64,000 bases of DNA from Legionella rowbothamii (GCF_900639985.1 NZ_CAAAIM010000001.1:496001-560000); one strand, 5' to 3'. Counted from the stretch's first letter, positions 53,735-63,537 are shown. Translations and numbers: made by a program. The notes: generated by a model not told the origin, from the letters alone.

Positions 53735-56377
53735 TCACACATTAAAACCAGTTAAATGCGGCATCTCATCAGAAAAATCCTCATAATCCTCACAGTATTC
53801 TCCATCAACGACTTTTTGCAAAGGCTCATTCCCTCTACTCAAAGAGTTCAGCAATTCAGTCGCTACATGAGCTGGGCAATTATTCAATACATGTAACACA
53901 CGTAAACTTTGGTGAAACGATAAATCCCAATGTGCATAAAATTCATTTTTATAAATAGAACGATTAGCTTTAAATACCGCGACTACTTCTGTAAATGCAT
54001 CATAAACCTCTTGCCGTGGGTTTTCTTGCAATTCGCTAAATAAATTAATCACTATATGCAGCATGACATTAATTGGCTGTTTTAGCTTTGTCAAATAATC
54101 TAAGCTAGCAAAAGGATTTTGTAAGGCTAGGGCATGCCTTGCTTCCTCAAAAAGCCGTTTATCCGCATTATCTTTTAATAAATCGGAGGTTAACATTAAG
54201 AACACCGGGTACATAGCAAGTAACACTTTATGATTCTCATTATGAATTATAGGCTGTGGCTCTTGAGGTATTGTATTCCCAAAGAATGTTAATGAATTGT
54301 CGTCTACTGGCTTGTTATTTTTTGGGGAGGTCTTGGCTTTAGCATGAAAATATAAGGTGCTTAATTCCTGAATTTGACTTAATATTCCAGCTTTATTAGG
54401 TATGTTCGCCTCCACCGCGATATGCCTAATTCGCTCAAACCACTGAAATTCACCACGATAACAACAATAAGATAATAAATCTCCTAAACAGGTAAATTTA
54501 GAATACATGTATTCATAGTTTTCATACTCCTCATCTTCATTACAGATATAACGCATCTTTAAATGACTCATCGTTGCATCATAACCGGCTTGAATCATTT
54601 TATTTCTATTATCATCATCAACTGTAAAGGATGTAGTAGAAACATTGTCTACATTAATCACTATGGATTGAGCCGCATATTTACGTAACTTTAGACGATC
54701 CAGCTCCCAGCCACTTGCTGGATCATCCACCCCCGTAATTAAGCGATAGCCCCAATTCATGAAGAAATGTTCCTTATAAACCCGCTCCATCATACGATCA
54801 ATTGCCGTTCGTTCAGTTCCATTATCAAATTGGACTGCCAAAACCTTTAAATTATTGCCATATTCTGATTCCAATAAGGTCGAATGATCATCAAAGAACG
54901 CCTCCGTTGGAAAGTTAGTTAAAATTCCTCCATCATTATGCTCATCACCATCTAATACAGTTGAACGATAAACAATTGGAAAGCTCGCAGAAATTTTTAC
55001 GGCTTCACTCACCTCAAAATCGGGCGAGCGTAGCAATGAAAAATAGCGTGTTTTTCCTAGCCGTTTATTGGTTGCCGTAACCACAAGCTCTTGACCTAAT
55101 CCGCAATCGGGAGCGCGCTGTCTTATTGCTTCAAGTGTTGCAAAGGTAATTTTTCCTTGTGGGTACGGAATACCATATTGAGAAACAATTTGGTTTAATT
55201 TATAAGTAATCGCATAATCAACGGCGGTCTTTAATGAGCGCGGATCCGACATGCCATTTATATCTATGTCAAAATGAACTAAATGTTCTTGTTTAAAATT
55301 TTTGAAGAACTCTGTAATTTCGTTAGCGGTATAGCCTAAATAACAAAGTAAGGCCATAATCGCGCCAGCTGAACTCCCTGCAAATTTTGTGGGATGAATT
55401 TTTGCCTCATTGAGTGCCTTCCAAAAGCCTACGTGTCCATAAATCTTCGCCCCACCGCCACAGTAAACAATATTATCGATATCCGGTCTTTTTTCCCTAA
55501 CCAGAACTTCATGAGTCTTGCTGTAATAGTCAATTTGTACTGTCTCGTCTTGGTATAAAGAAATTAAATGATTCTCCTTAACCACACTACTTTTTGTTTT
55601 GTTAACTTCATAAGAGCCAGGGACTATCCAATTCCATAGACGGGCATACCAAGGCTGATGGGCCAAATAGCGCTGTGTATTTCGATAATCATACATCTGT
55701 GCCAAGCGCTCTTGCAGATTAGAAACATAGACAGAATGAGGATGTGGATTTTTACAAATAGACTCAAATTCTAAGTGTTGAATATCTTTATGAATTAATT
55801 GATCGACAAGCTGTTCAGTAATAAAGACTCGTTTCGTATTACCTAATGGATCTTTTTGCGAGTCATTTGGATCGCGGTATTTGGTATCGTTGTTAGGAAC
55901 CAAAAATTGATCAAAACCTATTAAAATGCCATGCTTACCATGACACATTTCCACTCCAATTAATTGGTAGTTTAAGGAAATATTTAAGTCCGTTATTTTC
56001 CAGTACTCTGAATATCGTTTATTAATCCAACTTTTAACAACCCCCCACCAGTTCAAAAAAACTTCTGCCGTAAAACCACGATACTCATTAACTGTTGCAC
56101 CTCTAAAATGAGCCCGTGTCTTATCTTTCTGATGTGGCCCCAAAAGCCATTGGGTAAATTGTTTTCTTTTTTCTTCGCTCAAACGAGTAAAATCAAACAT
56201 AATGTTTTCATTATCAAACAGATAGCTTGCTAATGAAATTTTATTATCAGGAGGCGATCCATTAACTTGTAAACGGCCTAATTGAGCAGTGATAATAATT
56301 TTTTTTAATAAGTTCAGATTGTTGGGGTATTTGGTATCCGATTCTAGTAATTGACTTATTACGTGTTGTGGTGTCAT
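53735..56377 (-). CDS. vpdC: Patatin-like phospholipase effector, VpdC-like
   Basis: An 880-residue protein with a patatin domain at about residues 300-560. The oxyanion loop is CGGGAKIYGHVGF, the nucleophile elbow is GSSAGAI (Ser of the Ser-Asp dyad) and the catalytic Asp is in HNDGGILTNFP near 480. A roughly 290-residue N-terminal region and a C-terminal helical region of about 300 residues flank it. The length and layout match VpdC (about 850 residues) better than VipD (about 620). From memory, VpdC is lpg1426 and the CpxRA genes are nearby in L. pneumophila, so position also fits; I could not verify this. Patatin effectors of Legionella act on host membranes and often need a host cofactor. 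The start has GGGAG seven bases upstream. Confidence 0.85.
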   Translation of the reverse strand: MTPQHVISQLLESDTKYPNNLNLLKKIIITAQLGRLQVNGSPPDNKISLASYLFDNENIMFDFTRLSEEKRKQFTQWLLGPHQKDKTRAHFRGATVNEYRGFTAEVFLNWWGVVKSWINKRYSEYWKITDLNISLNYQLIGVEMCHGKHGILIGFDQFLVPNNDTKYRDPNDSQKDPLGNTKRVFITEQLVDQLIHKDIQHLEFESICKNPHPHSVYVSNLQERLAQMYDYRNTQRYLAHQPWYARLWNWIVPGSYEVNKTKSSVVKENHLISLYQDETVQIDYYSKTHEVLVREKRPDIDNIVYCGGGAKIYGHVGFWKALNEAKIHPTKFAGSSAGAIMALLCYLGYTANEITEFFKNFKQEHLVHFDIDINGMSDPRSLKTAVDYAITYKLNQIVSQYGIPYPQGKITFATLEAIRQRAPDCGLGQELVVTATNKRLGKTRYFSLLRSPDFEVSEAVKISASFPIVYRSTVLDGDEHNDGGILTNFPTEAFFDDHSTLLESEYGNNLKVLAVQFDNGTERTAIDRMMERVYKEHFFMNWGYRLITGVDDPASGWELDRLKLRKYAAQSIVINVDNVSTTSFTVDDDNRNKMIQAGYDATMSHLKMRYICNEDEEYENYEYMYSKFTCLGDLLSYCCYRGEFQWFERIRHIAVEANIPNKAGILSQIQELSTLYFHAKAKTSPKNNKPVDDNSLTFFGNTIPQEPQPIIHNENHKVLLAMYPVFLMLTSDLLKDNADKRLFEEARHALALQNPFASLDYLTKLKQPINVMLHIVINLFSELQENPRQEVYDAFTEVVAVFKANRSIYKNEFYAHWDLSFHQSLRVLHVLNNCPAHVATELLNSLSRGNEPLQKVVDGEYCEDYEDFSDEMPHLTGFNV

Positions 56378-56971
56378 CGCTTAGCTCCCGAGTATGAAAG
56401 TCCTTTCCATAAACATCTGGATAATTTTTTTGGCTCTGACTCCTGATAATGAATTATTTGTGAGACGTTTTATTTATAACCCCAAACATCTCTCCTGAAT
56501 ATCTTTGTTAACCCATGCCTAATATCCTGTATAAAATATAATTAACATGATTTTATGTAATGCGTCAAACTTATTAATTCTTAGACCTGAAGTTATTTAT
56601 TAGCATCAAAAGGCTTGCCCATTTCCCACCGTCCAATGCAAAAATAAAACCGTATTACTTATCTTACCTGCATTTTTTGGAATGGGAGTATTTTGCTCTA
56701 TGCGCTAGCATTACAAACAATATGATGACACAAACTATTCTTTGTACCATATTTTGGTGACCAAAAAAGTCTAAGTTCGTTTACAAACTAGACAAAATAT
56801 TCGTTGGCAATTTAAGTATCAAAATGTACGGTTTTAATCACGTGTTTTTTTCCAAGAAAATTATTTTTTCATTATGTTTCAGTGATTGAACCGCCTTGAT
56901 AAGAAAATCTTAATAATCATTGTGTATAATTATATATCAATTATTTAATGTCATTAAGGATACGCATAAAT
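56378..56971. other. 594-base AT-rich gap
   Basis: No convincing ORF. An operator-like palindrome (TTTTGGT-G-ACCAAAA) lies at 56752-56766. AT-rich DNA before 56948 (TGTATAATTATATATC) resembles a -10 region for the plus-strand gene. This stretch starts the AT-rich block that continues to 59700. Confidence 0.4.
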
Positions 56972-58807
56972 ATGAAGACATTATTTTATACAAGACTTGA
57001 AGGCAACACCGGTGGCGATGAAGCATTCTTAAATGTCTTTAAAGACTATATGTTAAAAAATATTACAGAACAACACCATCAAATTCATTTATGCATAACT
57101 TATGACGAGATATCAAAAGAACGAGCAGAGAAAGTTAAAAAAAGTTGGCTGGACGAGTTATCAAAGAAAAATTTAACTGGAGAGGTCTGGCTCTTTTTGA
57201 CGAATGAGCGCTCTCTTGAAAAAAGCATCCCGGGAATAAGAAACAAATATGTACAATTCAAGAAAGTAAATGCAAACAATCTAAATGTACTAGATCCCTC
57301 TATCGATTGGTACATTCATGAGATGGATAGTGATAGGTACTATCTACTCAGAAGTGGTAGCAAGCAGAAGCTAGAATTACCTAAAACAGGTAACTCACTA
57401 AGATTAACAGCAAAGACTTGTTTTTTCTCTAAGCAGCTATCGAACAACCCGGCAGACTATCCTTTACTGGTGCTTACAGAAGAGCCAGGGATAGATGAAA
57501 AAAATCCCAAAAGAGAACTAGCTTATTATAATGATATTGGGGTTACGTCCCCAGAGATTTTTCCTGTACTAAACTACAGTAAGAAAATTAAGAGTATTGT
57601 ATCAGATCTAGAGAAAAAGAATAATAATATACTCAAGTTAACTGACGCTCATATTAGCAACCTAAAAGCTCAGTTTGGATTTCTCCCTGATGAATTCCTG
57701 ATTACAAAAGAGGAAATGGACGAAATCAAAAGCAATTTACAGTTTCCCCCCAAAGTATTAGAGCAAATAGAGGAATGGTATAAGTTCAAGGAACTAACCC
57801 GTTCATTAAATACATTGGTATTTGCCGGATGGGCTCATTTACAAAATCAATTTACAGCAAAACATTTAAAGAGAGAATTTGAGCTACCAACAGAATGTAG
57901 AATATTGCTCAGCTGTGTTCCTGGGATGAGTATCAATGGATTTGAGTTTGTAACTGGATTAATAAATCATACAGACTTTAGAAACATACATGTTCTGCAA
58001 ACAGGAATTAGAGGTAATGGCGGGTTTCCCATGATATCCAAATTAGCCAAAGAAGAAATACTAGCTCCAAAGACTCGACAAGCCTGGCTAAACCATATTG
58101 GAAATGACTTCAAAGAAAAGGCGGGGACCTCGGGTAAGAAACAAAGTGATAAATTGATTGTTATTTATTGTAGCAAAGATGCGCCTGGGGATGCAGGCAA
58201 ATTATTCTTGCAAGAGATTAGTCAAGAGCTTAATAAAACTGACGAGCTTCCAGAAAACTGGCCGGTTATTTTAGTAGGGACAGATACTGAAAGTCGCGCA
58301 TATACAGAATGGCAATATCTTTGTAATGAACGTTTATTCCCCCTGTATCCTATCCCTCGTACTGAAACTACGGAAATATTAATGCGTGGTTTACATGATG
58401 CTAAATACGCTATGGCAACTGGTTCCTACTCAATATTAGAAGCTCGATATCTGGGTATTGATCATTGTGAATATTTGGCACCAGTACACATGCGATTATT
58501 AACAGCGATGCTCAACGCAGCAAAAAAAGAAAAGAATGAAAAGCATTTAATAACAGAAGAAGAAGGGATGATGCACCAAACATTCCTTGCTGGAAAAACT
58601 GCTGGCGAAGAATTAAGTAAATATTTATTGCCAAACTGCAACGAGAGCTTTTTTCACATTAGCAATGCATGGAGTATTACTGCAGCAGATGAGATTGTAA
58701 AATATATCATGGAAGCTAAAAATAAACCCCTTCCTATGACAGCTCACGTATCGTCTAGCGAAGAGGATAATATAGAAATTGCTAGTTCTTATAGTAATCG
58801 CTTTTAA
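56972..58807 (+). CDS. Unknown 611-residue protein (first of an AT-rich pair)
   Basis: No family was recognised with confidence. The product is soluble, with many Lys, Glu and Asn. The C-terminal part (about 430-540) has an alternating strand/helix pattern (PVILVGTDTESRAYTEW, then MATGSYSILEARYLGID) recalling the nucleotide-sugar-binding half of a GT-B glycosyltransferase, where a similar Ser-x-x-Glu-Ala element occurs. This is a weak impression. The N terminus MKTLFYTRLEGNTGGDEAF has a Gly-rich turn. I start at ATG 56972, which follows AAGGA by 11 bases; ATG 56948 has no site. Base composition is more AT-rich than the flanks. The next gene starts 113 bases later on the same strand. Confidence 0.72.
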   Translation: MKTLFYTRLEGNTGGDEAFLNVFKDYMLKNITEQHHQIHLCITYDEISKERAEKVKKSWLDELSKKNLTGEVWLFLTNERSLEKSIPGIRNKYVQFKKVNANNLNVLDPSIDWYIHEMDSDRYYLLRSGSKQKLELPKTGNSLRLTAKTCFFSKQLSNNPADYPLLVLTEEPGIDEKNPKRELAYYNDIGVTSPEIFPVLNYSKKIKSIVSDLEKKNNNILKLTDAHISNLKAQFGFLPDEFLITKEEMDEIKSNLQFPPKVLEQIEEWYKFKELTRSLNTLVFAGWAHLQNQFTAKHLKREFELPTECRILLSCVPGMSINGFEFVTGLINHTDFRNIHVLQTGIRGNGGFPMISKLAKEEILAPKTRQAWLNHIGNDFKEKAGTSGKKQSDKLIVIYCSKDAPGDAGKLFLQEISQELNKTDELPENWPVILVGTDTESRAYTEWQYLCNERLFPLYPIPRTETTEILMRGLHDAKYAMATGSYSILEARYLGIDHCEYLAPVHMRLLTAMLNAAKKEKNEKHLITEEEGMMHQTFLAGKTAGEELSKYLLPNCNESFFHISNAWSITAADEIVKYIMEAKNKPLPMTAHVSSSEEDNIEIASSYSNRF

Positions 58808-58920
58808 AGCAAACAAGGTTAATTATTTTAAACAGTATTACCATAATTAAAACAAAAATGCTAAAATTAAATTATGATATTGCTTTTAAAAACATATTTA
58901 TTACAAAAGGATAAACAACT

Positions 58921-59685
58921 ATGTCTAGAGACAAGTTTTTTAAGTCGGAAAAAAATATTTCTGCGGAGCCAATAAATACTGACAAATTAGCCGCTGTGGT
59001 AATTCAATATGTGAAGACTATAAGCCAAGGAATCTATGATTTTAAGATACCTAAAACTAAAGATGGTTTTACTAAGCAACAAAAATCATGTTTTATTAAA
59101 CAACTGTTAAACAATTCTTCCATTGACTTTCCTCTATCAAAGGTACCCGATTCAATAGACGCTAATTTGTATAATATTGTGAACCTTGCCGCATCATTGA
59201 TGCTTTTTGAAAAAATATCTAATTTAAATGCAAGTCAAGACAGATTAGCGGCCTTACAAGCGGCCGGAATAGCATTTTTTGTTAACGTGGGTATGCCTGG
59301 CCCCATTATCATTTACGCCGATGCGATTGAAAAATGTGATAATTTTGATGACATCTCGATACAAGCGACATTAAGAGAGCTACTCGATAAACTTAATACT
59401 CGAGAAAATACTTTTCCGAATTTAACACCAGTTGCATTCACATACCTATTTCAGAATTGGACTAACATAGTAAGTTTATTTAACGCCCAACATCGCGCCA
59501 GAATAGACACAGAAATAACAAGATTAACAAACATTAATCAAAATTTATCTCAAATGATAGATAGTACTGAATTGAGCTTTATTGATAAATGTATTGCTAC
59601 CATTTGGAACAAATTAGAAATTAACATCCCTGCCCCAATACTTATGGATGAGGTTATTCATGATGATCTCAAAAAAAAATACTAA
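58921..59685 (+). CDS. Unknown 254-residue protein (second of the AT-rich pair)
   Basis: No family was recognised. The product is soluble and helical, with a basic N terminus (SRDKFFKSEK) and a Lys-rich end (DDLKKKY). A Gly/Ala-rich segment near residues 110-135 (LAALQAAGIAFFVNVGMPGP) is its most hydrophobic part. The start is good: AAAGGA nine bases upstream of ATG 58921. With the preceding gene it forms an AT-rich pair between the vpdC-like gene and pyrF, suggesting joint acquisition. No homology-based role can be given. Confidence 0.7.
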   Translation: MSRDKFFKSEKNISAEPINTDKLAAVVIQYVKTISQGIYDFKIPKTKDGFTKQQKSCFIKQLLNNSSIDFPLSKVPDSIDANLYNIVNLAASLMLFEKISNLNASQDRLAALQAAGIAFFVNVGMPGPIIIYADAIEKCDNFDDISIQATLRELLDKLNTRENTFPNLTPVAFTYLFQNWTNIVSLFNAQHRARIDTEITRLTNINQNLSQMIDSTELSFIDKCIATIWNKLEINIPAPILMDEVIHDDLKKKY

Positions 59686-59869
59686 TCTAATTTAATTTTC
59701 AATATGAATGTATGTGGCTTCGGGTGAGCGGGTTTACTGAAACTTCGCTTTCCTCTATTTTTGGCTCTAAGCCAGGATAATTCTTGGTCTGAAGTATTTG
59801 CTAAGAATACATTTAGAGCACCATGAAGCCATAGTTCCAACTCACACTTTATGAGATAATTGGCGAGAA

Positions 59870-60559
59870 TTATATGCCTGCTAGAATAGCAGCAATTACT
59901 TTTTCGGGTTCATTAGCTTTAGTAATTGGACGGCCAACAACTAAATAATCACTACCCGCCGCTCTTGCTTCTGCAGGCGTCATAACACGTGTTTGATCGT
60001 TTTGAGCATCAGTCGCAAGTCGAATACCCGGAGTTACCGTGATGAAGTCCGATCCGCAGATATTTTTAATTTCTTTTACCTCATGTGCAGAACTTACAAC
60101 CCCATCTAAACCAGATTCTTTAGTTAGACGCGCTAAGTCCTTAACATGTTCCATTACAGGAAGAGTTATGCCTATTGAAGCCAAGTCTTCCTGACTAAAA
60201 CTGGTTAACACAGTTACTGCAATTAATATAGGTCTGTTTACTCCATATGACTCTAGCGCTTGTCTTGCAGAGTACATCATGTTCATTCCGCCAGAGGCAT
60301 GAACATTCATCATCCAAATCCCTAAATCCGCGGCCGCCTTGCAGGCATTGGCTACGGTATTAGGAATATCATGAAATTTTAAATCTAAAAAAACCTTAAA
60401 CTTCCGATCAACTAATTGCCGCACAAACCGAGTTCCCAAAAGGGTAAACAGCTCACTACCAACTTTTAAGGAGCATTCGTTTGGATCCAACTGATCAATT
60501 AAATTAAGAGCATCCTGCTCATGATTAAAATCCAGTGCAACAATTAATGGGGATGACAT
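59870..60559 (-). CDS. pyrF: Orotidine 5'-phosphate decarboxylase
   Basis: Last step of UMP synthesis, decarboxylating OMP. 229 residues, class I bacterial length. The signature catalytic stretch FLDLKFHDIPNTV near residues 56-68 has the Lys and Asp residues of the D-x-K-x-x-D network (Asp in LALDFN and LDLKFHD). The phosphate-binding end GSDYLVVGRPIT is also clear. It overlaps the aminotransferase stop by one base (TAATG), so the two are coupled. A 184-base gap with no gene separates it from the gene at 59685. Confidence 0.97.
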   Translation of the reverse strand: MSSPLIVALDFNHEQDALNLIDQLDPNECSLKVGSELFTLLGTRFVRQLVDRKFKVFLDLKFHDIPNTVANACKAAADLGIWMMNVHASGGMNMMYSARQALESYGVNRPILIAVTVLTSFSQEDLASIGITLPVMEHVKDLARLTKESGLDGVVSSAHEVKEIKNICGSDFITVTPGIRLATDAQNDQTRVMTPAEARAAGSDYLVVGRPITKANEPEKVIAAILAGI

Positions 60560-61674
60560 TAGGCCATAACCTCTTCTTCTTGAGGCATTAACGCTTTTTT
60601 AACTGCCTCAACAACTTTGACTTGCTCAGATTCTTGCAAGTAAGGATGCATGGGTAAGCTAATTACACGGCGACTTGCTCTCTCTGCATGCGGAAAATCA
60701 CCTTCTGAATAGCCTAAATAAGCCATTGCTGCTTGTAAATGTAAGGGTGAGGGGTAATGTACTGCTGTGGGAATACCCGCCGCCTGCATAGCGTGTTGGA
60801 ACTCATCACGATTATCCACTTCAATGGTATATTGTGCAAAGACACTCGTGTTATGGTTATGGATAAATGGTGTTCTGGCCAATGAAGAAAGCATCTGATC
60901 ATAGCGCTTAGCTACTTTTTGACGCATGATAATTTCATCTGGGAATAATTTCATTTTTTCAAGCAAGACTGCGGCTTGAATTGTATCCATGCGACCATTG
61001 ATACCAATACGACTATGGGAGTAGCGCGCATTTTGCCCATGAATTCTAACTTCAATTAATTTCTGAGCTATTATGTCGTCGTTCGTAAAGCAAGCCCCAG
61101 AATCACCATAGCCACCTAAAGGCTTTGAAGGAAAAAAGCTTGTGCAGCCAATTGTTGATAAAGCACAAGAGCGTTTGCCTTTATAGGTAGCACCAAAGCT
61201 TTGTGCCGCATCTTCAATTACCGCAATACCGTATTTATCAGCAATCGCATTAATTGCATCATGGTCAGCGCATTGACCATATAAACCAACTGGCATAATT
61301 GCTTTAGTTTTGCTCGTAATCGCCGCTTCCAGCTTTTGGGGATCCAGGTTATAAGTTAATGGATCAATATCAACGAACACTGGTTTCGCATGGCAAAGAC
61401 TGATTACTTCTGATGTTGCAAAGAAACTAAAGGGGCTTGTAATAACTTCATCATCTGGTTGAATTTCTAAAGCCATTAATGCCATTAATAAAGCATCTGT
61501 TCCACTTGAATTCACAATAGCATGTTTAACACCAACAAAATCCGCTAATTGTTCTTCCAATTGGGCGATTTCAGGTCCCATGATGTATTGACCATGGTTT
61601 AATACATTTCGTATGCCATTTAAAACTTCGTTCTCAATTAAGGAATACTGTGTTTTCAAATCGATAAATTGCAT
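60559..61674 (-). CDS. DegT/DnrJ/EryC1/StrS-family PLP aminotransferase
   Basis: A sugar aminotransferase-type enzyme of 371 residues. The PLP Lys is in SFFPSKPLGGYGD near residue 183, the Asp that contacts PLP is in VIEDAAQSFGA near 155, and the Ser/Thr-rich N-terminal pocket is NSSGTDALLMAL near 55. Such enzymes make amino sugars for LPS or glycan synthesis (for example UDP-4-amino or N-acetylated forms). No sugar epimerase or glycosyltransferase is adjacent, so the substrate is unknown. It is co-transcribed with pyrF and follows lapB in direction, 80 bases downstream. Confidence 0.9.
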   Translation of the reverse strand: MQFIDLKTQYSLIENEVLNGIRNVLNHGQYIMGPEIAQLEEQLADFVGVKHAIVNSSGTDALLMALMALEIQPDDEVITSPFSFFATSEVISLCHAKPVFVDIDPLTYNLDPQKLEAAITSKTKAIMPVGLYGQCADHDAINAIADKYGIAVIEDAAQSFGATYKGKRSCALSTIGCTSFFPSKPLGGYGDSGACFTNDDIIAQKLIEVRIHGQNARYSHSRIGINGRMDTIQAAVLLEKMKLFPDEIIMRQKVAKRYDQMLSSLARTPFIHNHNTSVFAQYTIEVDNRDEFQHAMQAAGIPTAVHYPSPLHLQAAMAYLGYSEGDFPHAERASRRVISLPMHPYLQESEQVKVVEAVKKALMPQEEEVMA

Positions 61675-61754
61675 CTTAATCTCTTCATATAGTGTATAAA
61701 CGTTAATCGTATCGCCTTGATAGGTTTATCCTTTACGTTATCAAAACGTTACCA

Positions 61755-62924
61755 CTAATACCCTTCTAAGCCATGCACCGGCTTCATTCTTCCCCAGTTT
61801 TTACAACTGGGACAATGCCAATGCAGATGCTTACCACCAAAACCACAATGGCTGCATCGATACACTGGTTTATTATCTAAAAACTTGCTTGTAATATCAT
61901 AAAGCATTTGTAATTTGTCGCGCACTTTTCCATGAGCAGATTCAAGGTGCCAATTAATCAAATGGTTTAAACCTCGTATGGATGGATGTTTGCTCAAATT
62001 ATCCGCCACAAAATCAATAGCGGCATCCATGTTCTTGTGTTGTCTTAAATAGTCTGCAATTACAAAAATTACTGACGCTCTTGGATGATGTTCCAAGGTG
62101 TCTTCAAGGTAATCAATACAATCAGCCATGGAGTCTAACTCCATATGGCATCGAACCAATGGCTCAATAATTTCAGTTAAAAAGTCTGCGTCTTGTTGCG
62201 GAACTCGTTTTAAAGAACGAATAGCATGTTTATAACGCCCTTCTTTCATTTCCAAGCCAGCATGCATAAGGCTTGCACGTACTGAATCTGAATCAACATT
62301 CATTGCTTGTTTGATGCAATAGGCCGCGCGATCAATCGAATTAGCTTTTAAAGCTTGATTCGCCATTTCACAATAATAGTGTGCTGCTTGCATATGAAAA
62401 CTGGTACCTGTAGAAATTTCCAGTTTTTTAATAATATCTAGCGCCTTTTCCCAGGCTTTTTCTTGTTGGTATATTGCCAATAAACCATGCAAACTACGCG
62501 TTTCTTTTGATCCACCTAATTCAACAACTTCTAGAAAAATCCGCTCGGCACGGTCAAAGAGTCCTGCACTCATATAATCTTGTCCCAAGGCCATTAAGGA
62601 CTCTTTTCTTTGCTGAATACTAAGTTGTGGTCTGGCAATTAAGTTTTGATGAATACGAATAGCTCGATCAACCTCACCACGACGTCTAAATAAGCTTCCC
62701 AGTGCCAAATGGGTTTCCACTGTATCGCTATCAACTTCTAATAATTTAATAAAAATATCAACGGCTTTATCTGATTGCTCATTTAATAAATAATTTAACC
62801 CCACAACATATTCACGAGACAAGCGATTATAAAGATTGGGATCTGGTTTCGATTTATTGCGGTTTGCTACCCACCAGCCTGACCATGCAGCAGCAGGCAA
62901 TAGTAATGGCCACAAATCAATCAT
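61755..62924 (-). CDS. lapB: LPS assembly regulator LapB (YciM)
   Basis: Inner-membrane anchored TPR protein that recruits FtsH to degrade LpxC and so balances LPS synthesis. 389 residues. A single N-terminal helix (residues 2-20, WPLLLPAAAWSGWWVA) is followed by about nine TPR units (about 35-330) and a C-terminal rubredoxin-like zinc module with CSHCGFGG and CPSCKNWG near 355-375. All these features are visible and in order. It lies 46 bases after lapA, in the lapA-lapB arrangement found in E. coli. Confidence 0.97.
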   Translation of the reverse strand: MIDLWPLLLPAAAWSGWWVANRNKSKPDPNLYNRLSREYVVGLNYLLNEQSDKAVDIFIKLLEVDSDTVETHLALGSLFRRRGEVDRAIRIHQNLIARPQLSIQQRKESLMALGQDYMSAGLFDRAERIFLEVVELGGSKETRSLHGLLAIYQQEKAWEKALDIIKKLEISTGTSFHMQAAHYYCEMANQALKANSIDRAAYCIKQAMNVDSDSVRASLMHAGLEMKEGRYKHAIRSLKRVPQQDADFLTEIIEPLVRCHMELDSMADCIDYLEDTLEHHPRASVIFVIADYLRQHKNMDAAIDFVADNLSKHPSIRGLNHLINWHLESAHGKVRDKLQMLYDITSKFLDNKPVYRCSHCGFGGKHLHWHCPSCKNWGRMKPVHGLEGY

Positions 62925-62970
62925 TTAATATTCCCCTCTCGCTTTTTTATTAAGTTCCATCATAATAAAA

Positions 62971-63261
62971 TTAATGTTGATCTTGTAAAGGTATTGAACG
63001 AAGATTTTTAATTTCTTTTTCTGTCAACTTTAATTGGTTTCTTATTCGAAGACACTCGGCCTTTAAACGCCAATAACGCCCGATAAAGAGAATAAATCCA
63101 ATCAAGATCCCGATCCCTAACATAATGGTTATTAGAACCGATATAGGCATAGATACTGTATTAAAATAAAAATTAACATCCACAGAAGCAGCATTTAATG
63201 CTGCAAAACTAACGCCAATAATAATAAGCAGTATATAAATAACCAGCATTACTATGCGCAT
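62971..63261 (-). CDS. lapA: LPS assembly protein LapA (DUF1049)
   Basis: A 96-residue inner-membrane protein with two helices (about 2-20 and 38-62) and a short coiled-coil-like C terminus (RIRNQLKLTEKEIKNLRS). It fits LapA (YciS), which works with LapB. The frame is open 18 codons further upstream, but ATG 63261 has AAAGGA six bases before it and the upstream part has no match. The usual gene ihfB between rpsA and lapA in many gammaproteobacteria is absent here; the gap contains only repeats. Confidence 0.92.
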   Translation of the reverse strand: MRIVMLVIYILLIIIGVSFAALNAASVDVNFYFNTVSMPISVLITIMLGIGILIGFILFIGRYWRLKAECLRIRNQLKLTEKEIKNLRSIPLQDQH

Positions 63262-63336
63262 AATTGTTCCTTTTTTGTTGGTTGAGCATTTTCGCTCAAC
63301 AATCAATTTCTGCAATAAGTACAGCGTTACTTATTC

Positions 63337-63372
63337 GCACCATAGTTAGGGGGAATACCCAAACTATGGTGC
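63337..63372. repeat. Long hairpin between rpsA and lapA
   Basis: Perfect 11-base arms (GCACCATAGTT and AACTATGGTGC) with an inner GGG/CCC pairing around AATA. It lies 75 bases upstream of the lapA start. It is close to a second inverted repeat at 63387-63465. Confidence 0.6.
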
Positions 63373-63386
63373 TGGACTTTTTATAA

Positions 63387-63465
63387 GTAAGTGTTTACGT
63401 AATGGCATCTGCATTATAGCAGTATTAGCGTATCATAATGTTAACGCGATTACGTAAACACTTAC
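63387..63465. repeat. 17-base perfect inverted repeat with a 45-base spacer
   Basis: Arms GTAAGTGTTTACGTAAT (63387-63403) and ATTACGTAAACACTTAC (63449-63465). The spacer has no ORF. This is in the rpsA-lapA gap, upstream of lapA. It could be a paired operator, a trimmed mobile element (MITE-like) or a cruciform. Confidence 0.6.
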
Positions 63466-63486
63466 ATTAACTCTTCAGAATAAAAT

Positions 63487-63515
63487 AAAAAGCGTAGACA
63501 AAATCTACGCTTTTT
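63487..63515 (-). terminator. Rho-independent terminator of rpsA
   Basis: Perfect 12-base arms (AAAAAGCGTAGA and TCTACGCTTTTT) with a five-base loop, 22 bases beyond the rpsA stop. On the minus strand the stem is followed by a T-rich run (TTTTTATTTTATT). Confidence 0.9.
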
Positions 63516-63537
63516 AACTCATTAATTAAGAAGGAAA

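Noticed and set aside
63316..63537. ihfB between rpsA and lapA
   Set aside because: I looked for the usual gene, but the gap is only 276 bases from the lapA start and holds hairpins; no frame resembles an HU/IHF protein.
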